DNA of 64,000 bases from assembly GCA_021806235.1 (NCBI GenBank), contig JAJZXU010000026.1, positions 1-64,000 of the forward strand, written 5' to 3'. Numbering within the stretch: the stretch's first letter is position 1; every line of letters begins with the position of its first letter. This DNA comes from Thermoplasmata archaeon. Its GTDB lineage: Archaea; Thermoplasmatota; Thermoplasmata; Thermoplasmatales; Thermoplasmataceae. Below, in pieces: positions 45,010-53,687 of this stretch. The position numbers and the translations under genes are program-made. Below the pieces are notes generated by a model. The model did not search any database, was not told where the DNA came from, and worked only from the letters and a program-made list of their open reading frames with translations.

Positions 45010-46157
45010 ATTACTAACCTTATTATTGCCGGTATTATTGCTATAAGTGCTATTATCCCTATAAGCAAAAAGGCATATGAAAAATTATTGTAAATAGAGA
45101 ACATGAATCCTATTATAAAAGGAGATATGGCACCGCCTATCTGGGAACTGAAATTTAAAATGCTACTTGATGAAGAAATTTTATTATCACCGCTGAAATC
45201 GGATGCCATTCCCATTGAGGGGCCAGCATACAGACCGTATAATATTCCAGTTATAAATGATAAATAAAATACATAATACGGTTTTGAAAATCCCAGATAA
45301 ATTATTATTAATCCCAGGATTAAAACGGACAGTATTGATACAACAGGCTTTCCCTTTTTTAGTTTTGTTGATATATACCCACCAATAGGTGAGGTTAAAA
45401 TTCCACCTACCGCAGGAATAAATGCATATAAATAAACGTTTGAATAATTTGCTATATTATCAAATATAATAAATGTAGTAAATAATGATAAAAACCCTAT
45501 ATATAAAAAACCTGCTGAAAATCTTATTAATGCAACGTATATAATATCCGTTGAAATCTTTTTATTATATTCTTTATATACTTTTTCAGGGTTTTTTATA
45601 AACATTACATTCATTATTGCAGTTAATAAAAGCAGTATAAAAATTACAAGGTAGGGCAGATAGAATGAAACACTTAACGCCTCTAATATTATAAATTCAC
45701 CCAGAGATGCCCCTAAAAAAAATCCGGTTTGATATATTCCAACATATGTAGATCTTTTCCTTGTGGGTACCCATTTTTGAACTAATGACGCATCTGATAT
45801 ATAAACCATGGATGAGAATAATCCCAGAAAAAACTGTATAATGAATATGATATAATATGACGATTTAAAAAAATAAAGCAATGTAAATATTAATGTTAAT
45901 GCTATAAATGAAATCTTATTTGTTTTTGCTATTCCATATTTATCTGATATTATTCCGGAAGGCATTTGAAACAGTGTATAACCTATCCAGTAAGATGTAA
46001 TTAATAATGAACCGGCATAAACACTTATATTTAATGATATTATTAAAAATGGTAGTAATACAGGTATAAAAAACCTAACAGAAGAGTTGAGAAAGAATGA
46101 TATAAGGCTCGAAATTAATATTTTATTATAAGGTTTACTGTAATGCATTTTTCCCAT
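44997..46157 (-). CDS. MFS transporter
   Basis: The 386-residue protein has twelve membrane segments. The MFS loop motif is GIISDKYGIAKTNK between helices 2 and 3, and SLVQKWVPTRKRSTYVGIYQTGFFLGASLGE marks helices 4-5. The layout suits multidrug or nitrate/cyanate-like carriers. Substrate unknown. It shares its 3' end with the ABC permease gene and faces away from the secreted-protein cluster. Confidence 0.85.
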   Translation of the reverse strand: MGKMHYSKPYNKILISSLISFFLNSSVRFFIPVLLPFLIISLNISVYAGSLLITSYWIGYTLFQMPSGIISDKYGIAKTNKISFIALTLIFTLLYFFKSSYYIIFIIQFFLGLFSSMVYISDASLVQKWVPTRKRSTYVGIYQTGFFLGASLGEFIILEALSVSFYLPYLVIFILLLLTAIMNVMFIKNPEKVYKEYNKKISTDIIYVALIRFSAGFLYIGFLSLFTTFIIFDNIANYSNVYLYAFIPAVGGILTSPIGGYISTKLKKGKPVVSILSVLILGLIIIYLGFSKPYYVFYLSFITGILYGLYAGPSMGMASDFSGDNKISSSSSILNFSSQIGGAISPFIIGFMFSIYNNFSYAFLLIGIIALIAIIPAIIRLVIYTK

Positions 46158-46568
46158 TTAAAGTTAATAATTTAATCGTAAATAAATATTATACTCTATT
46201 TTGGCACTAAAATTTATTGAATACATAGGACAAATATATTTTTTAATAATGTTATTGCCATAGAATTGCTGGATAATTTTCTGGTACACCAATATTTTCA
46301 CTGTTTTCTATAGAAAATATGAAGCACTCGCATTTGTTGGTACAGTTTTAATTATCTCAAATTTATCGTAGAATTATGCTGGTATAGGTGCAGAATGGTA
46401 TTAAATTTTAATAACAATATGTTGTAAATGGGATGGTTATGGAGCAATAATGTAAAAGTATTTATGTTGTTAATTTTAAAAGCTTAAATATAACAACTAA
46501 CTATATATAATTATTTTAGTTTAATTTACTACAATATATATATATATATAACAGTACGTTAATTATTT
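46158..46568 (+). promoter_or_regulatory. Long upstream region with promoter of the secreted-protein operon
   Basis: No gene is visible in these 411 bases. A run of alternating TA (46537-46550) lies 20-35 bases before the ATG of the secreted protein and is a strong TATA element; another TA-rich run is at 46502-46512. The stretch 46440-46470 contains an imperfect purine-rich segment. The unusual length for this genome leaves room for regulators. Confidence 0.45.
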
Positions 46569-47345
46569 ATGAAAAATAAACTTATAACGTTTGTAATAGT
46601 ATTAACAATGCTATTTTTTTCATTAAGCCCATTGATAAGCACAGTACATTATAATGCAAATCCAGACAGCCAACAAAATAAGATAGTTAGACCGGACAAC
46701 GTTCCCAGCACGGGTAATATAGTTCTATGGAATACAGAAGGTTTTACAGGAAATTGGGGCAGCAACGATCAGGTTTTCTGGGGGACTGCGTACTACTATT
46801 ATGTAGGTTACCCGGGTGGAGAATCCAATCCAAATTATAATTGGTACGTAATTGCAACACAATTTTTTAAGGGATCTGGTAAGGATGCTGTGGATATTGG
46901 AGGTACACATACAACAATGTGTTTGTGGTCATCAAATCACGTTTGGAACGTAAATGCAAACCCAATTTCAAAAAGCCCCACAAGCACGGGAAAAGGTGAG
47001 GTGGGATTAAGCACGGGATATGTATCTGTAAATGTTGGGTATAATGGATATGATACAGGTACTATTTCTGGAGGTAATCCTGCAGCCTATGGTGAATTTA
47101 ACTGGCTACATAAATTCACAATAGCTGATCAGAATACATGGGGTTCCATGAGTGGAGCTTACAGTGGCAAAGTATCGGCTACTAATGCCCATGCATGGGC
47201 TGAAGGAACTGTTAGCATTCAATATTATATGTGGTGGACGGGAGGTTGGAATCCTTTTGCAGGTGTTTCTAATTGGGCTTACGCTACCTATGATAGTGGG
47301 GCATCAGGATATGCAACATATCCCAATAGTGTTGCTTCTTCTTAA
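46569..47345 (+). CDS. Secreted Trp/Gly/Tyr-rich protein, possible antimicrobial protein
   Basis: The 258-residue protein has a classical signal peptide (KNKLITFVIVLTMLFFSLSP) and a mature part rich in Trp, Tyr, Gly, Ser and Asn: WNTEGFTGNWGSNDQVFWGT, YYYYVGYPGGESNPNYNWYV and MWWTGGWNPFAGVSNWAY. Only one cysteine remains in the mature region (TTMCLWSS). No enzyme motif was seen. It heads an operon with a membrane-anchored protein and an ABC exporter, an arrangement typical of proteinaceous toxins such as sulfolobicins, halocins or bacteriocins and their immunity functions. The toxin role is inference. Confidence 0.6.
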   Translation: MKNKLITFVIVLTMLFFSLSPLISTVHYNANPDSQQNKIVRPDNVPSTGNIVLWNTEGFTGNWGSNDQVFWGTAYYYYVGYPGGESNPNYNWYVIATQFFKGSGKDAVDIGGTHTTMCLWSSNHVWNVNANPISKSPTSTGKGEVGLSTGYVSVNVGYNGYDTGTISGGNPAAYGEFNWLHKFTIADQNTWGSMSGAYSGKVSATNAHAWAEGTVSIQYYMWWTGGWNPFAGVSNWAYATYDSGASGYATYPNSVASS

Positions 47346-47364
47346 TGTAAATCAGTGAATATTT

Positions 47365-48168
47365 ATGTCCATAGAAAAAATAATAACTATAATGGTAATA
47401 ATATTATTTATGGCAACACCAGTTAGCGCTATAAATGTTAACCACAGCACACAATCTATAGACAAGATTACATGTGCAAGCAGTTACATAGATACTATAA
47501 ACCCATTAAAAGTTCACGCATCTGCTGTAAACAGTTCATGGAAATCTTATTTTCACGCTGGAACGTACTTCTTAAATTTGGCTTCTGATAGACCATTTAA
47601 AACCTATTTTAATCTGTCTGTTATCGGGGCAGGTTTTAATGAAACGTTTTTTACAAACAATTATGTATTTCACGGTATAATTTTTAATCAGTCTGGCATT
47701 TATAATATAACATCCACAGGGCAGGGAAAATGGTTATTTTCTTTATGTGCCCAAGATCCAAATCATATGTATAGATCTAATATATCCGCCCCCACCTCCT
47801 TCGTTATAGTACCGGATTTGGGAAATTCATCCCACATTGAAATAAATTTCCAGAATAACTATTTAATTTCAGTAACGGTTTTCAATGAGTTATTAAATTC
47901 AATTCATTCAACAGGTATAAGCGAAAACACAACAATTTTCCTTAATCTAACCGGTGATTATGACGGTATATTATTTTTATCTGTCTCTCCAGAAAATAAT
48001 AATACATTTTTGAATATTGCCTGGGCACCCATAAAGGATAAACATAATACACATACAGCAAATCCCATTATAAATTATGCCGGAATCGTAGTCATTGTTT
48101 CAATAGTTATTGCTTTAGGCCTTTTTCTATATAAAGGCAACTCTAATAGAAAAAAGAGGAGAAGATAA
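47365..48168 (+). CDS. Extracellular protein with C-terminal membrane anchor
   Basis: The 267-residue protein has a signal peptide (IEKIITIMVIILFMATPVSA), an Asn-rich outer domain with several N-x-S/T sites, and one C-terminal helix (INYAGIVVIVSIVIALGLFLY) followed by the basic tail KGNSNRKKRRR, which keeps the C-terminus inside. It lies 19 bases after the secreted-protein gene and 2 bases before the ABC ATPase gene. It could be the immunity protein or the surface receptor of the transporter. No family recognised. Confidence 0.6.
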   Translation: MSIEKIITIMVIILFMATPVSAINVNHSTQSIDKITCASSYIDTINPLKVHASAVNSSWKSYFHAGTYFLNLASDRPFKTYFNLSVIGAGFNETFFTNNYVFHGIIFNQSGIYNITSTGQGKWLFSLCAQDPNHMYRSNISAPTSFVIVPDLGNSSHIEINFQNNYLISVTVFNELLNSIHSTGISENTTIFLNLTGDYDGILFLSVSPENNNTFLNIAWAPIKDKHNTHTANPIINYAGIVVIVSIVIALGLFLYKGNSNRKKRRR

Positions 48169-48170
48169 TT

Positions 48171-49034
48171 ATGCAAAGCACTCTTAATGTAGAAAACCTG
48201 ACAGTAAAATACAGGAATTTTTCTATAAACAATATAACATTTACATTAAACGAAGGCGATATTTTGGGAATTGCCGGGTCTAACGGTTCTGGAAAAACAA
48301 CACTAGTGGAAACGATTATGGGCATCCGGAATCTTTTTTCTGGAAATATATATTATAAAAATATTAACGTTATAGATAATTTCAGCATTATTAAGGAAAA
48401 TGCTATGATTATCTCTTCTGATATACCATTTTTCCCGAATATGAGTGTTATCGAAAATCTTGAATTGATATGTAGCTTTTGCAATTATAAAGGAGAGACA
48501 ATAGAAAAATTAAAGAGAGTTAATTTACTAAATCATAAAGACGTTCTTTATAAAAATCTTTCAAAGGGCATGAAGCACAGACTCGCCTTCGCTGAATATC
48601 TTATCAGAAAACCCGAATTGATCATAATGGATGAACCAACGGAGGGTTTGGATCCGGCCTTTAAGGCAGATGTCATCGAAATCCTGAATTCAATAAAGGA
48701 ACATAACGGTATATCCACATCCGCCATTCTGGTAACACATGATATAGATCTACTTTCAAAGATATGCACAAACATTATTTTATTATCAGATGGTAAAATT
48801 ATGGATAGTGGAAAATTTGAAGAAATTATATATAAATTTCAGGAATCATATATTATCCTTGATAGCGATATACAAACTTTAAGAGGTTTGGTCAATAATT
48901 TTGATAGTTATGCAATTCCGGTAGGCCTAAATTCGTTTATGCTACCGTTAAAGTTTTATGATGCATTAAAAGATAAAGTCAATATCAGAAAACCCGAATC
49001 ACAGGATATATTCAGGAGAGATAATTATGTTTAA
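48171..49034 (+). CDS. ABC transporter ATP-binding protein of the secreted-protein operon
   Basis: The ATPase has Walker A AGSNGSGKTTL, a signature with NLSKGMKHRLAFAEYLI, Walker B LIIMDEPTEGLDP and ILVTHDIDLLSK. The signature LSKG replaces LSGG. A C-terminal 70-residue tail is present as in NatA/DrrA-type ATPases. Its end overlaps the permease gene by 8 bases. With the permease it would export the secreted or anchored protein's target or protect the producer. Confidence 0.88.
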   Translation: MQSTLNVENLTVKYRNFSINNITFTLNEGDILGIAGSNGSGKTTLVETIMGIRNLFSGNIYYKNINVIDNFSIIKENAMIISSDIPFFPNMSVIENLELICSFCNYKGETIEKLKRVNLLNHKDVLYKNLSKGMKHRLAFAEYLIRKPELIIMDEPTEGLDPAFKADVIEILNSIKEHNGISTSAILVTHDIDLLSKICTNIILLSDGKIMDSGKFEEIIYKFQESYIILDSDIQTLRGLVNNFDSYAIPVGLNSFMLPLKFYDALKDKVNIRKPESQDIFRRDNYV

Positions 49035-49908
49035 ATCACCGTTTTTTAAATTACTGTTAAAATCTGGAAATGGAAATTATAATTTAGTATATATAATTTT
49101 AATTATCTCAGTTATATTCTCTATTATAACGGCATATTCTGCAAAGGGGCATAGCGAATTAACGCCCCTAACCTCAAGTGGTTATCTATCCACATATTAT
49201 ATCTTATTATCACCATTTATAGTAATAATATTGTTCTATGATATTGTATCTACGAAAGTTTCAGATAATACATTAAAAAAAATTTTATCGGAGCCAATTA
49301 AAGAAAACCCCCTCGGCATTTATGCATTGTATATTATAGTTTTAATTTCACTTATATATTCCATCGCTCTGATAATGCCTGGAGCTATTCTCTCTTATTT
49401 TATATCGAATACGGGAAATATTAATTCCTTCACAAGGTATGTACTGGCTTTCATTCCAACATTCATTTATATACTATTTTTTGCTTCTATAACATTTTTG
49501 GTTTCATCATTATCATCAAAAACATCATCCTCGCTATTGATAAGCTTTTTAATTTTTGCATTTTCCATGTTTTTATGGATTCCTATAATGCATGTGTTTA
49601 ATATAGGAATTATTGATCCGTTGCTTGGCATATCCCCCACTTCATCGCAGGGATTTTTTATGAGCAACAGAGAAAGTTATTTTATACCGAGCCAAGACTA
49701 TGGTAACTCAATTATACCTTTAGGAGATCCACTGGCAGTTGGATTTAACCTTACGAATCTGGTTATATTTTCATTTAACGGCATGAAAAGTTCAGTGATG
49801 CATTCCATAGAACTATCTATTGTTATTATGCTGCCAACTATCTTATACACTATTATAATATTATTTCTGATCCGGTACAGAATAAATAATTTAAAAAAAT
49901 TTTACTGA
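49027..49908 (+). CDS. ABC-2-like permease of the secreted-protein operon
   Basis: The 293-residue protein has six hydrophobic segments and the ABC-2 arrangement: YLSTYYILLSPFIVIILFYD after helix 1, then KVSDNTLKKILSEPIKENPL as the conserved amphipathic coupling loop. A longer extracellular loop (TSSQGFFMSNRESYFIPSQD) precedes the last helices. The start lies inside the ATPase gene. The last gene of the operon; 56 bases separate it from the zinc-ribbon gene, which has its own TATA box. Confidence 0.82.
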   Translation: MFKSPFFKLLLKSGNGNYNLVYIILIISVIFSIITAYSAKGHSELTPLTSSGYLSTYYILLSPFIVIILFYDIVSTKVSDNTLKKILSEPIKENPLGIYALYIIVLISLIYSIALIMPGAILSYFISNTGNINSFTRYVLAFIPTFIYILFFASITFLVSSLSSKTSSSLLISFLIFAFSMFLWIPIMHVFNIGIIDPLLGISPTSSQGFFMSNRESYFIPSQDYGNSIIPLGDPLAVGFNLTNLVIFSFNGMKSSVMHSIELSIVIMLPTILYTIIILFLIRYRINNLKKFY

Positions 49909-49964
49909 ATTAAATTTAGTAAAATTATAAAAAAACATTAAATAGGAATATAATATAATAAACT

Positions 49965-50150
49965 ATGATAAATAACATCGAAGTATGTCCGCACTGCAAT
50001 ACAAAAATGGAATTAAAAACAGCGCCATATAATGATAACGGTAAAACTCTGGGCAATTTTGAAGCCTATGTATGCCCCTCATGCAGTAGAGTTTTCTATA
50101 CAGATAACGGCTATAAAGAATTAACAAAATATATAATGAAAAAGAAATAA
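49965..50150 (+). CDS. 61-residue zinc-ribbon protein
   Basis: Two knuckles CPHCNTK and CPSCSRV, about 28 residues apart, make a zinc ribbon. The C-terminus is basic. A TATA-like stretch (AATATAATATAATA near 49947-49960) lies directly upstream. Related in layout to the small zinc-ribbon gene at 35.06 kb. The role may be in transcription or translation. Confidence 0.75.
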   Translation: MINNIEVCPHCNTKMELKTAPYNDNGKTLGNFEAYVCPSCSRVFYTDNGYKELTKYIMKKK

Positions 50151-50209
50151 TATTATGTTTTTTAAATAAGTTTTATATTCTTTTTATAATACTTTAACAG
50201 GTGTTTTAA

Positions 50210-51157
50210 TTGGAAAAGATAGGTATAATTGGTGCAGGTGCAATGGGTTCTTCCATTGCAGAGGTGTTCGCATATAACGGTTATGATGTTTATTTAAAGG
50301 ATCAGAATATGGATCTGGTAAACAGGGGTATCAGTAATATAAAAAGAATATTGACAGATTTTCAATCTTATGCGAATACATTGCCGGATAAGGAAATAAA
50401 AAGAATAGAAAAACTCGGAATAAAATTAAGCGATGACCAGGTTAATGCAATAAATACAAATCTCAGAGAGGATATTAAAATAGAGGAAATAATAAGCCAC
50501 ATAAAACCGGTTGATGATTATAATAAATTAAATGATGCAGACCTTGTAATAGAGGCAGTATTCGAAAAGCAGGAAATAAAGAATGACCTGTTTAAGGAAT
50601 TATCAAAATATTTAAATGAAAATACAATTTTAGCATCGAATACATCATCTTTAAGCATAACAGAAATGGCATCGTATTATAAAAAACCTGAAAATGCACT
50701 GATAATACATTTTTTTAACCCGCCATATACGTTGCCTCTGGTTGAGATAGTTCCAGCTATACAGTCATCAGGCAGTACTGTAGATAAGGCATATAATATA
50801 ATCTCAAAAATGAAAAATCACAGGGACCACATGGTTCCGGTTAAGGCAAAAGAAAGGGCAGGTTTCATAGTTAATAGAATCTTAATACAGATTATAAACG
50901 AGGCTATAAAAATCTCTGAGGAAAACATAGCAGATGAGAAAAGTATAGATATAGCAATGAAAAAGGGTGCCGGTTTTCCAATGGGTCCATTTGAATTAGG
51001 GGATTATGTGGGTTTAGATATAGTATACGATGTGTTAAAAACCTTTAATAAGGTCTATGGGGATAAATTTTTGATTCCTGAAAGATTAAAAAACATGGTA
51101 ATAGCCGGATATCTGGGTAGAAAAACTGGCAGGGGCTTTTATGAATATAAAAAGTAA
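50210..51157 (+). CDS. 3-hydroxyacyl-CoA dehydrogenase
   Basis: The NAD-binding motif GIIGAGAMGSSIAEVFA opens the protein. NTSSLSITEMA, HFFNPPYTLPLVEIVPA with the catalytic histidine, and AGFIVNRIL then KGAGFPMGPFELGDYVGLD in the C-terminal domain complete the family pattern. The enzyme oxidises L-3-hydroxyacyl-CoA in fatty-acid beta-oxidation or in butanoate metabolism. Translation starts at TTG, preceded by a GGTG site 8 bases upstream. Its stop codon directly touches the stop of the convergent cbiD, with no spacer. The 315-residue length is that of a free-standing enzyme without a hydratase domain. Confidence 0.92.
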   Translation: MEKIGIIGAGAMGSSIAEVFAYNGYDVYLKDQNMDLVNRGISNIKRILTDFQSYANTLPDKEIKRIEKLGIKLSDDQVNAINTNLREDIKIEEIISHIKPVDDYNKLNDADLVIEAVFEKQEIKNDLFKELSKYLNENTILASNTSSLSITEMASYYKKPENALIIHFFNPPYTLPLVEIVPAIQSSGSTVDKAYNIISKMKNHRDHMVPVKAKERAGFIVNRILIQIINEAIKISEENIADEKSIDIAMKKGAGFPMGPFELGDYVGLDIVYDVLKTFNKVYGDKFLIPERLKNMVIAGYLGRKTGRGFYEYKK

Positions 51158-52225
51158 TCAGTAATCGTTTTTTATAATATTTATTTTTATATTTAACCTG
51201 TTTTCTGTATACTTATTCAGATTATCTATTATCATTCCATTTAATTTATTTAAAAATTTATCGTCATAATTTATTAGATCCATTATATTTAATACGGTAT
51301 TTGATCCTTTTATTTTTAATATTAAATCATCATCATAATGTAATTCACTGGCTATATTTGCAAGAAAATTAAAATCTACTTTACTTTTAGAGGAATGTAA
51401 ATCCAAATAACCATATGCAAGTTTTGATAATTTTCCAGGCATCCCTGCTATTATAACATTATCTATATTATTATCAATGCATCTTTTTAATGAAAACCCT
51501 ATAAAATCACCTATTTCTATAAACTGTTCCTCCCTAAAATTATTGTATATTTTTTTTACGGCATTATCGCTTCTGCCACCGGTGCTTAAAACCAGGGTAT
51601 TGATATTAGCCTTTTTTGCAACCCTTATTGCCAGAACTATCGATGCTTTCCATGATGAATCCGAAAATGGTATAACTATACCTCTTGTGCCCAGTATTGA
51701 TATTCCATCCATAATGCCTAATCTGGGATTGCATGTTTTTTTAGCTACCTCCTCACCACCGGGAACAAATATTGTTACTGTCACACCCCTGTTAATATTA
51801 TATCTATTTAAAACCTCTTTTACTGCATTATTAATCATTTTCAACGGCACCGGATTTATTGCAGGGTTTCCGGGTTTTATTGGCAGGCCCTCCCTTGTTA
51901 CTGTGCCAACGCCTGTGCCCCCATTTACCATTATTTTATTACAGTCATTAAAACAGACCCTTGAATATATCAGCAACCCTGTTGTAACATCAGGGTCATC
52001 GCCACCATCCTTTAATGTTGCTGCAATTGCATAATCATTATGAATTATTAATCTTTTTATTTCAAAATTAACAATTTTTTTAACAGGCAATTCTATTTCT
52101 ATATTTTTTAATTCATCTTTTGTTATCAATGAAGTTAAGGCCGCTTTTGTGGATGCAGTAGCACATGAACCTGTTGTATATCCGAATCTTAAATTCCTTT
52201 TATCTGGCACATTTTCAGTATACAT
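51158..52225 (-). CDS. cbiD: Cobalt-precorrin-5B (C1)-methyltransferase
   Basis: CbiD methylates C1 of cobalt-precorrin-5B in the anaerobic cobalamin route. The N-terminal RFGYTTGSCATASTKAALTSL is the diagnostic motif, and GGTGVGTVTREGLPIKPGNPAINPVP and GMPGKLSKLAYGYLDLHSSK follow as expected. The 355-residue length is normal. The gene starts inside the end of cbiC (11-base overlap) and is the last of a three-gene operon. Confidence 0.95.
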   Translation of the reverse strand: MYTENVPDKRNLRFGYTTGSCATASTKAALTSLITKDELKNIEIELPVKKIVNFEIKRLIIHNDYAIAATLKDGGDDPDVTTGLLIYSRVCFNDCNKIMVNGGTGVGTVTREGLPIKPGNPAINPVPLKMINNAVKEVLNRYNINRGVTVTIFVPGGEEVAKKTCNPRLGIMDGISILGTRGIVIPFSDSSWKASIVLAIRVAKKANINTLVLSTGGRSDNAVKKIYNNFREEQFIEIGDFIGFSLKRCIDNNIDNVIIAGMPGKLSKLAYGYLDLHSSKSKVDFNFLANIASELHYDDDLILKIKGSNTVLNIMDLINYDDKFLNKLNGMIIDNLNKYTENRLNIKINIIKNDY

Positions 52226-52808
52226 TTTTTATCAGCTCGTTTATTATTGCAACTGCTGTCGGTGTTCCACCTTTTCTTGTCATATTGGTAATAAACGGGT
52301 AATTAATTTTTAATAATTTATATTTGCTCTCAATAGCGTTTACAAAACCCACAGGAACGCCTATGACCAGTGATGGCCTGCAGTTATTATTTTCTATTTC
52401 CTCAATCAATGATAATAAAGCTGTGGGTGCATCCCCTATTACAAATATGGCATCATTATATAATTTTACTGCCTTTTTTATTGCAAGATATGACCGTGAT
52501 ATTTTACTACTTTTTGATTTTTCAATTACATCCCTATCATTTATAAAGCATTTTACATTTTTATATCCTGTTATTCCAGATTTAACCATATTTATATCTG
52601 TAATTATTGCTATATTATTTTTTAAATTACTGACAGCCCTGTCCGGATTATTACCAAACATTAATGACCTTCCAATATCATAATCGGCAGTTGCATGGAT
52701 AACCCTTACAGTTATATCTGATTTCAATGAATTATCTAAATTTAACTGGCTCCTTATTATATCAAAGCTTTTTTTATATATTTCTTCAGGATTTAATATT
52801 TTTATCAC
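52215..52808 (-). CDS. cbiC: Cobalt-precorrin-8 methylmutase
   Basis: CbiC moves a methyl group from C11 to C12 of cobalt-precorrin-8, giving cobyrinate. RVIHATADYDIGRSLMF includes the catalytic histidine, followed by VKCFINDRDVIE, FVIGDAPTALLSL and VIGVPVGFVNAIESK, then RKGGTPTAVAIINEL. The protein has 197 residues, as in other CbiC. It overlaps cbiJ by 23 bases and cbiD by 11, so all three are coupled. Confidence 0.95.
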   Translation of the reverse strand: MIKILNPEEIYKKSFDIIRSQLNLDNSLKSDITVRVIHATADYDIGRSLMFGNNPDRAVSNLKNNIAIITDINMVKSGITGYKNVKCFINDRDVIEKSKSSKISRSYLAIKKAVKLYNDAIFVIGDAPTALLSLIEEIENNNCRPSLVIGVPVGFVNAIESKYKLLKINYPFITNMTRKGGTPTAVAIINELIKNVY

Positions 52809-53547
52809 CTTTTAAAATATTAATTACTTCATTATAATTATATGCTATATTTTTATAATTGTATTTTTTCCTTTTTATTATAATTGCTTTAATATTATTT
52901 TCTATTGCTGCCCTTATTTTTGTGTCCGCATCAAAACCACTATCCTTTGTTATCAATGCACCTATTTTATAATTTTTATATATAGCCCTATTCAATTCAA
53001 TGTTAAATGGTCCCTCCATTGCTATTATATTTTTCATTTTCACACCCATGGCAGATAACAATTTAATGCTATCAGACTCTGGCAGGATTCTGAAATAAAC
53101 ATTTTTTATTTTAATTATGTCCCTGAAATATTCTACATTTTTAATGCCCGTTGTTACCAGTATATTATCCGAATTTATTTTTGATACCTCTTTTACCGCC
53201 CCATCATAATTATCTACGTATATTATGTTGCCATTTTCATAAACTATTTCGGGTCTTTCATATCTTATATGTAATATTTTTAACTTCTCTGCAACTCTTA
53301 ATGAGTTTTCATGTATTGAATTTGCATACGGATGTGTTGCATCTATTACTGTATCTACCTGTAATTCTTTACACCTTTCCAGTAAATCATCATATAACAG
53401 TTTTTTATTTATTGTTTTTATGTTATTATTTATCAGTTTATCCGCACCCTCATCTGTAGTTGCTGTCGCTACCAGATCATAACCATTATTTTTCAGGAAT
53501 ATGGTAAGGTTTCTTGAATCAGAAGTGCCATCAAGCAATAAAATCAT
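52786..53547 (-). CDS. cbiJ: Cobalt-precorrin-6A reductase
   Basis: CbiJ reduces cobalt-precorrin-6A with NADPH. ILLLDGTSDSRNLTIFL at the N-terminus, VIDATHPYANSIHENSLRVA and LVTTGIKNVEYF are family motifs, as are IAMEGPFNIELNRA and ITKDSGFDADTKIRAAIE. It is the first gene of cbiJ-cbiC-cbiD. Other cobalamin genes, such as the remaining methyltransferases, are not in this window, so the pathway must be split between loci. Confidence 0.92.
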   Translation of the reverse strand: MILLLDGTSDSRNLTIFLKNNGYDLVATATTDEGADKLINNNIKTINKKLLYDDLLERCKELQVDTVIDATHPYANSIHENSLRVAEKLKILHIRYERPEIVYENGNIIYVDNYDGAVKEVSKINSDNILVTTGIKNVEYFRDIIKIKNVYFRILPESDSIKLLSAMGVKMKNIIAMEGPFNIELNRAIYKNYKIGALITKDSGFDADTKIRAAIENNIKAIIIKRKKYNYKNIAYNYNEVINILKGDKNIKS

Positions 53548-53687
53548 ATAAATATATTAATATTAACCTATTAATTTTTATTAATTTATGTTTCAATAAC
53601 AATTATACTGTTGCTGTACAGGCAATAATATATTAATTTTTATAAAAAAATTTATTATAATATAATATAAAAATGTATAAAATTATT

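Noticed and set aside
46569-47345. Thermopsin-like or glutamic-peptidase-like acid protease
   Set aside because: Trp/Gly/Tyr-rich composition fits, but no catalytic motif of these peptidase families could be found.
51477-52034. 185-codon plus-strand frame
   Set aside because: Antisense of cbiD, which has clear family motifs.
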